A stretch of 64,000 nt of DNA from the NCBI GenBank assembly GCA_903813345.2, contig CAIIXF020000006.1:34634436-34698435 (forward strand), read 5' to 3'. The translations under genes were made by a program, and so were the position numbers. The notes below the pieces were generated by a model, which saw only the letters and a program-made list of their open reading frames with translations, was not told the origin of the DNA and did not search any database. How positions within the stretch are numbered: position 1 is the stretch's first letter; the number at the start of each line of letters is the position of its first letter. Origin of the DNA: Owenia fusiformis. Taxonomy: Eukaryota; Annelida; Polychaeta; Sabellida; Oweniidae. Positions 1 to 11,678 of this stretch are shown one piece after another.

Positions 1-146
1 TGATCATACAGTTATATTGCTTTTGCATAATTTCAAATTCTGAATGCTTATCAGATGCCGCGCCCAGTAAGTAGTGTACATTTAATCCATTCATAAAATG
101 GGGAATGTGACATTTATTTACATACGGGGATCATACCGATGCAGGT

Positions 147-1898
147 ATGTCCGAATCTGGTGAATACCGCGTTGATTACACTGAAGTCAATGGTGAGAAT
201 GGAAGTATAAAAGCGCCATCGAAATACGTAGCAACAATTTACACTCCCGGATATAAGGAAGCTGATAGTCGAGAATCTGGAAAAGAGATGGAGGAAAATG
301 ACAGTAATGATGCGGACTTTTATGCCGAAAAACGCTATCCTACCCACGTAGCTAAGGTATATCAAGATGATAGTGAAAATGGACTTGTTATATCAAACCC
401 AATATACGTTCTCAATCAATCGCAACAGACCGATCCCTCTGATCTAGAAGATGCCCATATCTCTACAAATGGGTCTACTGTAAATGGAGTTAAATCTAAG
501 CCCAAACGAACCAGGCGCCGTTCATCGTCCAGTGACAGAGGAGGACACACAACGTCAAAGAAGAGAAAGGAGCACTCATCCAAGACTCGGTTGGTGAGGA
601 AGAAGGCGCTTTACACGCACAGTCCAGCACAATGGGTGTTGTTGATAGCAAGCATCATTTCTTTTGCTGTTATGGTCATTGGAACCATATTTGCATATGG
701 ATGGCGACCTTCGTTCGGTAAGTTCAGAGGACATGTATGTGATCAATAGTTTTGAAGTAGACTAGTCCTAATGAACAATTTAGAAAGGGTTTTATTAGTC
801 CAATTTATCCATAATTACATACCAGCCATCAATAAATATGTACTATTTACACCTCATCATCTTGAAAATGTGAATTTTAATTGCTCTATATCGGTTGATT
901 GCTTTCATAACAGCCGTTCCATGTTAGCTGGAACAGCTAGAGTGCCCATCGTAGTCATGTTTTTTCAACAAACGAAGTGTCATTTATGGTTTTCAGATTT
1001 CTTAACATCTGGGACATACGATGTATTTGAGACATACCCTCTGGACATCAGCCCACCTGAGTGGGTGTTGATCACGTGGCTTGTTTGCTATGGCTGGCTC
1101 TTCATATGGCTGCTCTACGCATTGGTATCCCTTTGCCGAAAGGTAGAGATGGGGTATGCCTACAACTCACCCCCTTTCACGAGTCCCATCACTTACTACA
1201 CATTTAGCTTGGGCTGTTTGCTCATATTTGGTGGAGTTATACTTTGGGATATGCATGCGAACTATATACAATATTCAATCATCTTTTTTGGCTGCTCGAC
1301 TATTCTGTTTTTTGTTGCAACGGCCCTTGCATTCCATCGCCTCTATATCTGTATGCCATTTTTGTTAGAGCAGAAACGATCGGGTGATGTGTGGGCAACA
1401 CGGATTCTGCAGCATAATGCGCTTGCATTCATCACATGGCTTACGATTATAATTCTGCTTTTAAATATTGGGCTTGTATTGGTCGAATTCGGCTCTGTTT
1501 CTCAAGAGATAACCTGCACTGTTTTACTTAGCATATACCTTGTTCTTTTCTTTGCCTGGTTCGCTGTTGACGTGTTCCTTCTTGATGCCTACATGCGCTA
1601 TTGTATCACTCCGCATATCGCTAGTATCGCTGTCTTCGTCGGTATAGTCATCAAACATTGGGACCTCACCAAACTAACTTCTCTCTATGCATTCGTATTG
1701 CTGCTTCTCATCGCAGTCTCCTTCTTTGTAAAGATTGCTATTATCCTGTATCACTCGAATGACAAGGAAACATACACCGTGAATGAAATTAGAGCAGAAG
1801 AGAGTCCTGCTAATGCTAACGAATACGAAGTCAGTCCTGGAGGGGAGAAATCAGCGAGCATCCAACCTGATAGTAAATACATTTACGACAATGTTTAA
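147..1898 (+). CDS. Multi-pass membrane protein with long basic N-terminus, two exons (copy 1)
   Basis: Coding exons are 147-717 and 997-1898, joined by a GTAAGT donor and a TTTTCAG acceptor. The join splits an Asp codon (G/AT) and gives 490 residues. Residues 1-162 are hydrophilic; the later part is rich in Arg, Lys and Ser with NLS-like clusters (KPKRTRRR, KKRK). Membrane segment 1 is about 163-186. Exon 2 encodes about seven more segments, starting with a Trp-rich PPEWVLITWLVCYGW stretch (W213) that faintly recalls the TspO/MBR fold. The short C-tail ends YIYDNV, where D-N-V could be a PDZ ligand. I associate this architecture with uncharacterised marine-invertebrate proteins, but the function is unknown. 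ATG 147 is the first in-frame Met after a TGA just upstream; an upstream non-coding exon is possible. The GPCR at 17597-18799 is convergent, 15.7 kb away. Confidence 0.85.
718..996 (+). other. Intron of the membrane-protein gene (copy 1), 279 bp
   Basis: It begins GTAAGT and ends in a pyrimidine-rich TTTTCAG. Removing it joins the two open frames without any frame change. An open frame starting at 771 runs from the intron into exon 2, but it is only an extension of the exon frame and need not be translated. The copy 2 intron is 825 bp; the difference equals a 536-bp element, its 9-bp TSD and one extra T. Confidence 0.85.
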
Positions 1899-2434
1899 GC
1901 CAGTGCATGTGGTACCTGATGTAAATACATTAACGACAATGTTTAAGCCATCGACGTCTAATAGAACATACATCTACATGCGACAATGATGGCAAATACA
2001 TTTACGACAATATTTAACCCATTGCCGTCTGATAGCAAATACATTTACGACAATATTTATCCACTGCCGTCTGATAACAAATACATCTACGAAAGTATTT
2101 AAGCCACCTGATAGCAAATACGTTTACGTCAATATCTGAGTCAGTGATACCTGATTGCAAATATATTTAGGACAGTGTTTAAAAACAGTTGTAGCTATTG
2201 TAAATTCACGACAATATTTGAGCCATTGGTACCTGATGGCAAAACAATATTTAAGCCAGTGGTACCTGATAGCAAATATATAAGCAAATGTCGTCTGATA
2301 GCAAACATTTGCGACAATATTTGAGTCAGTGGTACCCGATGGGAAATATATTAAGGACAATGTTTAAGGCAGCGATACCTGATGACAAAAACATATACTT
2401 ACGACAATTAATGACAATGTTTGAGAAGGTGGCA
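1869..2434 (+). repeat. Degenerate ~42-bp minisatellite seeded by the gene's last codons
   Basis: About a dozen degenerate units follow the consensus GATAGCAAATACATTT, ACGACAATATTTAA, then a spacer ending near GGTACCT. The first unit is the coding end of the upstream gene (DSKYIYDNV plus stop); the others lie downstream, presumably in the 3' UTR. Unit starts are seen near 1870, 1919, 2030, 2072, 2110, 2153, 2235, 2268, 2297, 2338 and 2381, with spacing often 41-43 bases. The same array is in copy 2 at 48034-48599. Confidence 0.85.
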
Positions 2435-2632
2435 GGCCCGTAGCCAGGGGGGGGGGTTCGCAGGGTTCGGGCGACCCCCCCCCCCTGGCCAAAAATTCTT
2501 TCAAAATCATGCAGTTTTTCACCATTTTGAGCACTTCTCTTGTGATTTTAGCCATATTTGGGCCAAAATTGTCAAATGTGAACCCCCCCTTGAAAACTGA
2601 CCCCCCCCCTTGGCAAATCCTGGCTACGGACC
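2435..2632. mobile_element. MITE with GGYCCGTAGCCAGG inverted ends
   Basis: The left end reads GGCCCGTAGCCAGGG and the right end is its complement, CCTGGCTACGGACC. Both ends carry C or G homopolymer runs. There is no coding capacity, and short open frames across it are incidental. It is shared with copy 2 (48600-48796), so it predates the duplication. Confidence 0.7.
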
Positions 2633-5052
2633 TGGGTGGTATCTGGTATCTACAAATTAAAATAGGCCTACATAAGCAACATTATAGCAAGATAAGGTGA
2701 TATACTTTCATAATGCTCAATACCATAAACAATATTTTATGAAACTATAGCGTGTGTGTTATTGGCAGTGTTCTGAGTAGAAATGCTCATTTTTCTCCTT
2801 ATTACAGAAAGAAAAATGGTTAAAAGTGACTCTTTGTCATCGAAAAGTGCCCATTTGATTCCATATCTATAATTTATCATATGGAGTAGTGGAAGAGGAG
2901 TATTGATTGGCTCATTTATTATAAGGATTTGTTACTGTATTTCATTGAAAAAATAATCCAAAGGATGGAAAATGTATTTATCATAATCCATTAAGCGAAA
3001 GAAAGCAGAGAAACATTTTGAAAATACTGCGTTTACATTAGAGATGTTATTCATTGCTGCTGAAACTCCTAGCAATTTGATGTATTAATAAATAGTACCG
3101 TGGGTACTGGGTTCACATGGTGTAGTGGTACTAATTTCCATGACAGAAAGACAAGATTTTAAGATGAAAACCCCTAAAATGGCCGAGTAAACAAGCAGAG
3201 ATAGATTTTTGCCAATTTTCTTTTTACAAATTTATCTTATAAATAAAATATCTTATAATTAAAAACTTCTGTTAACAAAGCACTTGAAATTATTTAAAAA
3301 GCTGATAAATGCTCAAAAGTGAATTTCCCTCGACAATAATGGGTGGCCATTTTCAAAAAGGCAAGCTTTTACATCAGGAGTCATAGGGTTTTTCCTAGTA
3401 TGCAAGCAACGATGCTCGTATTGGTAAATAACAAAGGTAATCTTAACCTAGAATCATATCGTCAGAGATTTGTCATAATACCTGTAGACAAGACTTCATA
3501 GCTTCATAGCCGACAATAAATAAGCAGATATTTTTGGCCGATTTTTATTAAATTATTTTATAAAACTACTATTAACAATAACATGAGTTTTTACAATGCA
3601 GGAAACCAGAAATTATTTATAAAGAAAGTGAATTTTATGGCGGGCATTTTGAAAATAGACGAGCTTTTGAACCGGGAGTCATAGGGGGCTTTCTTGTATT
3701 GTTAACACAATTATTGACGTCAGGATGCGCCATAACATTCTGCTGGCCTAATTTCTATTTCTTTGAATTTTTTAATTGATGGTTGTGTTTGTTTATTTTT
3801 GTTTGTAACTGTATGGTTACCATTGTTATGGTGTCAAACTATGTAGCTATGGTGGTTGTGATCTGGTCACCATCATAATTTATCGGATATTGCCGTGACG
3901 TGTGCGTGACAACCAAAACGTTTTTCTTCAGATTTATCTCGAGTATTACGTCATTAATATGCGCTGGATTGCAGAGGGGGAGAAACACCAGGGTTCAAAG
4001 ATGACATACGCTTATAATGTAAATCTGTATTGAGATGACTTCGTTGCTGATTGGTCAAAAGTCGACAAACAAATGACGTCATCAATGGCGGTTTAAAAAT
4101 TTTCGAAATACGCTTCGAATAATATTATGTTCATTTCTGGCGTATTGACCAATATCATAACTTCTCATTTCACATCAAGATAAAGAAAGGTGTACGGAAT
4201 ATGCCTATATCAATTAAAACATCCCATCGAAGTGTAGTATTCGATAACTAGCCGATGAAAATTCGAACGAACGAAGGTGGAAAGCAAGAGACGTAATTAT
4301 GTATGTCATCTTTAAACTCTGGGGCTTTCCCTCCTCTTGCTGGATTGTATGGAGACCATTTGTTTTGGGAAACAACAACCAAATACTTTCACTTTCGATA
4401 GACCACTTTTACATTTGATTAGAAATCAAAGTGATATTCTTTTAAAACTGTTTGAACGCATTTTGTTGTTATTAAGATAACATCGTTTGATAAATGAAGA
4501 GAAGAAAACTCAAAAGAAAAATCGATGACGCTGACTTCCTTTGACAATGATTGGGTTTGTTATCGCTAATTCTTCCCTATGTGATGTAAGGGGTGTTTCC
4601 CGTTGTTCCTTTCCGTATTAGTTTGTATCTAAGCTTGGAGGAAATGAAAAATGCCGCTCGACTTTTTGGTGATTTTGAAGTCATGTCTGCACTTCACAGT
4701 TCAAAATCACAATTTCAAAATCGCGATGAGCGGGGAAATTTTGTCGGGAATTTCAGTCACAAAAATAGCGATTGACAACTTACACTTCCTCCGAATGTAG
4801 TTTTATCGGTGTTTCTTGTCTACTCATGTATTTTGTAGAGTTCGCGGTTGATGGAAAATAAACTTATGACCAGTTTTATATGCTTGAAATCTCCAAAATG
4901 TAGCATACCGCATTATTATGTCGTCAGGGCATATCATGGTATCTCCCATTTTCATTAGATGTGCTTCTTCTTTTGTTGATATTAAAATAAATTATCGGTT
5001 ATAATGACGACGTATGCCATCCTTCTTCAAAGGAGTTCATTTAAATATATTC
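2633..5052. other. Intergenic, no gene seen
   Basis: No convincing coding region. Two diverged direct repeats of about 200 bases lie near 3170-3400 and 3510-3710; both contain a cattttcaaaa core and a GGGAGTCATAGGG-like stretch, about 340 bases apart. A 60-codon frame at 4593-4775 is identical in copy 2, but so is the DNA around it. AATAAA-like signals near 3090 and 4857 could serve the upstream gene. Confidence 0.6.
3966..4350. repeat. Imperfect inverted repeat, probable old MITE
   Basis: The left arm (around 3970-4010) and right arm (around 4300-4350) are complementary over about 45 bases. They share a perfect AAAGATGACATAC core and a CTGGATT outer part. The spacer is about 290 bases without coding sequence. 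Present in copy 2 with few changes. Confidence 0.5.
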
Positions 5053-5679
5053 TTTTATCGTATGATCTGTAAAATGAAGCCCTCTGATTGGTCAGTTCTT
5101 GTGCTGTACCAATCTGTATTGCTACTGAGATTGTCCCATCTGATCATCTCCGTCGCAATACAGAAAATATTGGTACGGAGAGGACAATCTCAGAAGCAAT
5201 ACAGAGGATCACACGATAAAAACGTTATTGAATGATTTGAAGTACAATACAGGATATATTCTGTCTCGATATTCTGTATTGGCACTCAACTTCGTCTCGT
5301 TCCAATACAGAATTTCTCGAGCAGAATATATCCTGTATTGCACTTCAAATTATCCAATAACTTATATTATCGTATGATCTGTAAAACGAAGCCCTCTGAT
5401 TGGTCAGTTCTTGTGCTGTACCAATCTGTATTGCTACTGAGATTGTCCCCGTTGATCATCTCCGTCGCAATACAGAAAATATTGGTACGGAGGGGACAAT
5501 CTCAGTAGCAATACAGAGGACCACACGATAAAAACGTTATTGAATGGTTTGAAGTGCAATACAGGATATATTCTGTCTCGATATCCTGTATTGGCACTCG
5601 ACTACGTCTCGTTCCAATACGGAATTTCTCGAAGAGAATATATCCTGTATTGCACTTCAAATCATTCAATAACTTATAG
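5053..5679. mobile_element. Foldback repeat insertion, two ~307-bp tandem units, copy 1 only
   Basis: Copy 2 lacks this block: position 51205 passes straight to the matching flank. Two direct units start at about 5058 and 5364 (TCGTATGATCTGTAAAA). Each contains two hairpins: one built on CAATCTGTATTGCTACTGAG and its complement, the other on TGCAATACAGGATATATTCTG and its complement. No coding capacity. The TSD is unclear, and TA is the only candidate. Confidence 0.75.
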
Positions 5680-6275
5680 TATTGCTGCAAGGATGGGCGT
5701 GTATTTACACTGTTGTGACGTGTGGCAACCCAAGTACTAGCTTAATGTGAGGAATTTTCTTGTGAAGTCACATTAACCATTTTTTTAAAGTGGCATATCA
5801 ACTGCTAACAGTTATGAATAATGTGCTTTAGTTAAGATAACGAATGGTTTAACTCGATTTAAAGTTACATGGTCATTTTCCTGACACATGTTTAGAAATG
5901 CGATTCCATGGAGGAAAATCAAGTTCAGCGTCTGTTTCGAGGGAATTCGTTTGGAATGAGACAGAGGCGAAATGTGTTGCCTGGTGATGATTGCAGTGTT
6001 TTCATATTTTTATTAAATTTTCATCTTTATAATTATGTCTAGACATTGTCTATAAAGATAATTATCACGTGTATTACAGAGCCCAATCAGAAAGTGTATA
6101 TGGAAGTAAAATAATAATGTGGGGTATTATCTACCTAAAACTAGAAGTTGTGAAGGAATATACAAAGTGACTGCCATTGAGGGAAGTAGTGCAAAATGGG
6201 GTCCACTGACATGTCATTGGACAGTGGAGGCGAAACATTTTACACAATTTCTCGAAAATATGGCAGTGATTATAT
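5680..6275. other. Intergenic, no gene seen
   Basis: Shared with copy 2 (about 51218-51808) with few changes. It is AT-rich with short open frames only; I recognise nothing functional. Confidence 0.5.
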
Positions 6276-7437
6276 CACACTACCCTACCTCGATCGCGCA
6301 TGCGCGAATCTTTTGGCTTTCAAACATGTCGCTTTTGAGTATATCGACTGCTTAGTCAAAAGGTTAATACGTTTGGTGCTCGGAGTGAGTCAATATTGCT
6401 ATTCGCTACACTTCAGTGGTGCAATAGTGAAGTCCATGTTCCAAGTTATATGATAGTTGAAGAAATAATGTAAATAATATCGTTTTAAATTTTAAAATAT
6501 TTGATATGTCATAGTACACGGTACACAGCTGCGAAAGTTGATCAATACAGGGTACAAGGAATGTAAATTGTTCAATAGTACAGGGAGCGAGAAAGTAAGC
6601 TGATTATACAGACATACTATGTCCCGACCTCATGTACATTTACGTTGCAAACAGTGAAAGTAATGCTAAAAAGGCCGCCTGTTGATGCTTTGAGGTGTCA
6701 TCAATTGTTATTTAATCCAAATAAAGTAAACATTATTTTGTAGATTTAGACACGGGCTTTCAAGTCGTATGCATTTTAGTCATTAAATTAACAAGAACGC
6801 TAGATTATACGTGTTACTAGGGTATCAAATTGAAATAAAATAACGAAATTAAATATCAACACGTTAATGATAAATGACTATCCGCTATCAGTATTAATGA
6901 CTATTTGCTACTCAGAATAATTAAAATTGCCTGAACTACATATGAAGAATCTTTCTATAGAACCCCTTGAATTGTCTAATTCACTACCGTCCTAAAAGCC
7001 CGACCATTCAAAATGTTTTGTTCAAATTCACAAAAATACAGTTGACTAACATACTAGAAAACATATCCACCTATAACACGATGACACGCAGTTTAAACAA
7101 CAGTTAACTGTTTTTTTTTGTTACATATCAATGTAACATTTTCGAAGGGACACTTACATGCTCCCTGTACGTTGATAGATTTACTGAAATGTATCGTGTA
7201 TTGCATTTGGTTTTGCTTCACTGCGCCCACTATTATCTATCTTTGCCTATAGAAATTTTTTGCCAACAATATTCTACACACTCCTTGATGAATCAATTCT
7301 ATGTCTGATAGAACACTAGAAATATATGTAAAATGTATTTTACGTTCAGAAATATGGAATTAAACCCACGTCCTCCATTTGCAACTAAGCTGTACCCTGT
7401 TTCCCTTTTAAACGTGGTCACGTGGTAGGGTAGTGTG
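6276..7437. mobile_element. Non-autonomous DNA transposon with CACACTACCCTACC ends, copy 1 only
   Basis: The element starts CACACTACCCTACC and ends in the exact complement GGTAGGGTAGTGTG (14-bp perfect inverted repeat). Copy 2 shows the empty site around 51808, where flanks ATTATAT and TATATATTATACC merge with a 5-bp overlap TATAT as likely TSD. It is 1162 bp long with no transposase-like open frame, so a deletion derivative. The superfamily is not assignable from the ends alone. Confidence 0.85.
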
Positions 7438-7473
7438 TATATATTATACCCCACCCGGCATATGTACTCTGTA

Positions 7474-7615
7474 ATGCCTGGGTCACATTTGCTGCGATCC
7501 ATCGGCCGGTGCCCGTTCGATTGAGTGTTTTGTTCAATATTGTATTCAATTTTGAACAAAATACTCAATCGGCCGGGCGCCGTAGTGAAAATCGGAACAA
7601 ATGTGACCAAGGCAT
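7474..7615. mobile_element. Near-palindromic MITE, ATGCCTNGGTCAC family
   Basis: The 142-bp element reads ATGCCTGGGTCACATTTGC at its left end and its complement at the right. Its interior is also self-complementary (CGATTGAGTGTTTTGTTCAA against TTGAACAAAATACTCAATCG), so the whole unit folds into one hairpin. The same element is at 51841-51982. Confidence 0.85.
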
Positions 7616-7713
7616 AAACAAAGACAAAATGAAAAGTCATTGATTTCAACATTTAATGCTTACAGGTTCTTATTGGCATTTCGAAAAATGTTTCAACTCA
7701 TATGATCCCAGTT

Positions 7714-7856
7714 ATGCCTTGGTCACATTTGCTCCGATTTTCACTACGGCGCCCGGCCGATTGAGTATTTTGTTCAAAATTGAATACAAATATTGAGCAA
7801 AACACTCAATAGGCCGGGCGCCGGCCGATGGATCGCAGCAAATGTGACCCAGGCAT
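7714..7856. mobile_element. Near-palindromic MITE, ATGCCTNGGTCAC family
   Basis: Second family member, beginning ATGCCTTGGTCACATTTGC and ending with the complementary GTGACCCAGGCAT. Its arms are inverted relative to the first copy. Also in copy 2 at 52081-52222. Confidence 0.85.
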
Positions 7857-8049
7857 TATGGGGAAAATAAAAAGTACGACTGACTGGCCACATTATTAGT
7901 ACTTTTCACCTTCCCTGTTATGCCTCACTAACTGGGTCACATTTGCCCCGATTCATCGGCCGGCGCCCGGCCGATTGAGTATTCTGTTCAAAACTGAATA
8001 CAATATATGAACAAGATACTCAATCGGACGGGCACCGGCCGATGAATCG

Positions 8050-9924
8050 AGAAAGAGTCGAAGGCAAATATACAAAGCCGGCTTTCAAAGCCGGCTTTTA
8101 AAGCCGGCTTCTACAGTACATCAGAAGCCGGCTTCTGGCGTCACCAAGAAGCCGGCTTTTAAAAACCGGCTTCAATAAATGACTTACAGAAGTCGGCTTC
8201 TGCAGTTACCAAGAAGCCAGTTTTAAAAACCAGATTCTCTCTCTCAATCATTTTGTTGTGCATTATGCATCTTATTCTCGTATAATTAGCATGGAAATGA
8301 GAAAAAATGAAAATAAGTAAAATTGTAACATATTGCAAGATTTTTTGCAAAAAGTAATTTCAAACCAAAACTATGGGGGAAATTTAATTCTAAGTAAAGA
8401 TATCGATGAATTAAATCATGTTCGTTAAATAAGAGTAGATTATGCATTGCATTTCTGTTTGATAAAAACGCATCGCTCATTTTACAAAACTGGCTCCAAC
8501 TTGGAGCCAGTTTGCAAATCAGCTCGCTCCATCTTACACAAGCTATGTAGGGGCAATCTAGCAACTGGGAATCACGGGATACTGTTTCATGATAATTGTT
8601 ATGTGCATTATGCATCTTATTCTCGTATAATTTGCATGAAAATGAGAAAAAACTGAAAAATACGTAAAATTATTACATATTTCAAGATTTTTGGGAAAAA
8701 GTCATTTCAAACCAAAACTATGACAGTAAATTGAATTCTAAGCACAGATAGCGATGAATAAGATCACATTCATTAAATCAGAATAGATTATGCATTGCAT
8801 TTCTGTTTGATAAAAACGCAACGCTCACTTTTCCAAACTGGCTCCAACTTGGAGCCAGTTTGCAAATCAGCTCGCCCCATATGACAAATGCTATGTAGGT
8901 ACAATCTGGTAACTAGGAATCACGAAATACTATCTAACGATTATTTTTATGTGCATTATCCATGTTATTCTCGTATAATTTGCATGAAAATGAGAAAAAA
9001 CTGAAAAATACATAAAATTGTAAATATATTTAAAGATTTTTTGCAAAAAGTCATTTCAAGCCAAAACTATGAGAGAAAATTCATTTCTAAGTAAAAATAA
9101 CGATGAATTAGATCACGTTCACTAAATCAGAACAGATTATGCATTGCATTTCCGCATTTCCGTTTAATAAAAACGCACTGCTTATTTTTCAAAACTGGCT
9201 CCAACTTGGAGCCAGTTTACAAATCAGCTCGCCCCATCTTACACAAGCTATGTAGGGACAATCTAGCAACTGGGAATCACGGGATACTGTCTCACGATCA
9301 TTTCTATGTGCATTATGCATCTTATTCTCGTATAACAAGATAAGATATTTTTACTAAGACTTCAATTTTCTCTTATAGTTTTGACTTGAAATGACTTTTT
9401 GTAAAAAATCTTGAATTATGTTTTTAATTTTACATATTTTTCAGTTTTTCCTTATTTTCATGCAGATTATACGAGAATAAGATGCATAATTCACATCAAT
9501 ATTTTTGGAATTGATGAACGTGATCAAATTCATCGACATCCATGCTTAGACTTCGATTTACCCGTATAGTTTTGCAAAAATATGATAATATAAAATATAT
9601 TCAAAAGCCATCTCCTGCAGTGCGTCAGTAAGTAAGAAGCCAGTTTTAAAAGCCGGCTCTTGGTGACTCCAGAAGCCGGCTTCTGTTGTCCTTCAGAAGC
9701 CGGTTTTTAAAAGCCGGCTTCTTGTTGACTGTAGAAGCCGGCTTCTGTAGTACGTAAGAAGCCAGTTTGTAAAAGCCGGCTTCTTGGTGACTCCAGAAGC
9801 CGGCTTCTGTTGTCCTTCAGAAGCCGGCTTTTAAAAGCCGGCTTCTTGGTGACTCCAGAAGCCGGCTTCTGTAGTACGTAAGAAGCCAGTTTGTAAAAGC
9901 GTTTTTTGCCTTCGAGTACTTCTG
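8050..9924. mobile_element. Composite foldback element with AAGCCGGCTT arrays, copy 1 only
   Basis: Flanked by GATGAATCG at 8041-8049 and 9925-9933, a 9-bp TSD; copy 2 has the empty site. The ends are imperfect inverted repeats sharing TCGAAGGCAAA. Inside are arrays of the palindrome AAGCCGGCTT and its variants (8080-8230 and 9630-9900) around a core of about 345-bp tandem units. No transposase is seen. The 9-bp TSD and foldback layout suggest a Mutator-like (MULE) element. Confidence 0.8.
8260..9500. repeat. Tandem ~345-bp units with terminal inverted partial unit
   Basis: Units start at the motif GCATTATGCATCTTATTCTC near 8260, 8604, 8952 and 9309. Each has an internal palindrome around ACTGGCTCCAACTTGGAGCC. 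From about 9335 the sequence reads as the reverse complement of a unit start, ending near 9500 with CGAGAATAAGATGCATAAT, so the core itself folds back. Confidence 0.8.
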
Positions 9925-9961
9925 GATGAATCGGAGCAATTAATGTGACCCGGCCAGGCAT

Positions 9962-10330
9962 TAGCAGGGTTTTGGAACTTCCCGGGGAAAGTCAATTAGC
10001 ATCTAGAATACATATGGGGTATATAATAAACCAATTATTTACTGTACTCTGTTTTCAATAAGCCAGAAGTCGTTGCCAATATTCAATTAGCAACTATAAC
10101 AATATAACAACTCTAGTATTCACAATTGTGTATATATTCTGATACCAACACGCCTCGTGAAACACCATCCATTATTAGTTGCAGTTTTCTGGCGCCAGAA
10201 TGACGTATCATCAGACTATTTAGTCAATAAAAATGGAAATAGAAATCATTGACTATTCACTGGTGATCCACTCGATTACGCTGGTTACCGAAACGGTTCG
10301 GTAACAACATAAGCGTTGTATAAAGATACC
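9962..10330. other. Intergenic, shared with copy 2
   Basis: No gene seen. A small perfect hairpin, GTTACCGAAACGGTTCGGTAAC, sits at about 10282-10303 just before the next insertion. Confidence 0.5.
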
Positions 10331-11678
10331 CACGGGGGATAAGCAAAACGAGGGCGAAGCCACGGACTGCGACTCGCGTAACTTTACACCGCAGCCCAGC
10401 GCCAAAATGGAGGGACATCCGGCAGTGCCTTCTGCTTCTTCCGACAAAATAGAGAAATCCAGGTATTTTAAATGCTATCGTAGTGTCTAATCGGTGACCA
10501 AAATATTACTCTGTATCTACTGTTGGTCTGTAGATAAGAAAATAAGCAGTTGTCCAGATCAAGCTAAAACAGTAGCAAAGTTCTGATTTTACCTGTAAAA
10601 TATGTGCATATTATTTAATTTACTATACATTTGAAAGGAGTTTTAACACGTTTCTGATATCTAAAGATTAGTTGAGTCTCCGAGTATAATTCGTGAAAAT
10701 GATTTGATAATAGAATGTGTTCATGAGGAGAAAATTAGATTCAAACTGCGCATTCATAGTGGACGCAGTCCAGTAAACAAAGCTATTTCAACAACGCAAC
10801 ACAGCCTCCATTGATATTCTAAGCAACACAGTCCAGCCGCGAACACGAAATAAATAAGATGGTGTTAACTATATTCCTATGCTATTATTGTTTCAGGAAG
10901 ATATCAGGAAAATATCAAATAATTGGAGAGTTGGTGAGTTAATGTAATTTTGGATGATCTTTCCAACAGTCCATCAATATTGCTAGCTACCATAAATTCA
11001 TGATTTCAGCTGTATTTGACAGCTTGTATATATTTGCAGAATGGATTGAGACACGGTGTAGGTCTATTAAAATAGCCCTTTATATTCAATTTTGTCCAAA
11101 GTTGCTCCATTTCGGCCACACCTGTACACACATTGTGCTATCTACCTTTGGCTGTGATTGCGTTCAGCTTCAGATATAAAGCAACACTGAGTCGCGGACT
11201 GCGTTGGGCAGATGGATGGACTGCGACTATTATAAATTCCAATTTTCTATGTAATTGTACGTTTTCCGCTTACCAAATATCACACGAAGATGTAATTGTA
11301 AAAACAGAACATGAATAATTATATTAATTCGATGTCATTTCTGATTCCCTTGTTTAAATCGGTATATTAGGGACAAATATTGACAAAATTACATTTTTTG
11401 TGGCAGATTTCGAATACATTTGTGTTCATGCTAAACTATTGGACAGCCGAGCACCAAGAATGCCATTGCAGGTGGAGTATGAATATGTTGATCACCGACT
11501 GGAACATACTTGCTATTCTGTAGAATATCCAAACCAATTATCTACCCCAAATTCTAACATGCCTTCCAAATTAAGTTTGGACTTACCGCCATTGTTCAGC
11601 TATAATGCGTTGTAACCTCGTTTTGAATTACGCGAGTCGCAGTCCGTGGCTTCGCCCTCGTTTTGCTTATCCCCCGTG
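10331..11678. mobile_element. DNA transposon derivative with 51-bp perfect inverted ends, copy 1 only
   Basis: Inverted ends begin CACGGGGGATAAGCAAAACG and match perfectly over 51 bases (10331-10381 and 11628-11678). A 5-bp TSD ATACC lies at 10326-10330 and 11679-11683. The interior (1246 bases) has only short open frames and no recognised transposase. The copy 2 site (about 52779-52790) lacks this element and also a few dozen flanking bases between two GTAACAAC repeats. A diverged fragment of the sub-terminal sequence occurs near 37348-37380. Confidence 0.85.

Larger units (their letters stand above)
7920..9961. mobile_element. MITE of the ATGCCTNGGTCAC family interrupted by a foldback element
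   Basis: The MITE starts at 7920 and its right end (GTGACCCGGCCAGGCAT) is at 9961. Between them lies an 1875-bp element with a 9-bp duplication of the MITE sequence GATGAATCG. The uninterrupted version is at 52286-52439. Confidence 0.85.

Noticed and set aside
2509-2700. 63-codon frame after the minisatellite
   Set aside because: Spans the GGYCCGTAGCC MITE and its flank; no coding evidence.
4593-4775. 60-codon frame identical in both copies (also 50748-50930)
   Set aside because: The surrounding non-coding DNA is equally conserved because of the recent duplication, so identity is no evidence of coding; no domain or codon signal seen.
9630-9900. CRISPR-like array of AAGCCGGCTT repeats
   Set aside because: Repeats are short self-complementary decamers without regular unique spacers, inside a foldback transposon of an animal genome.
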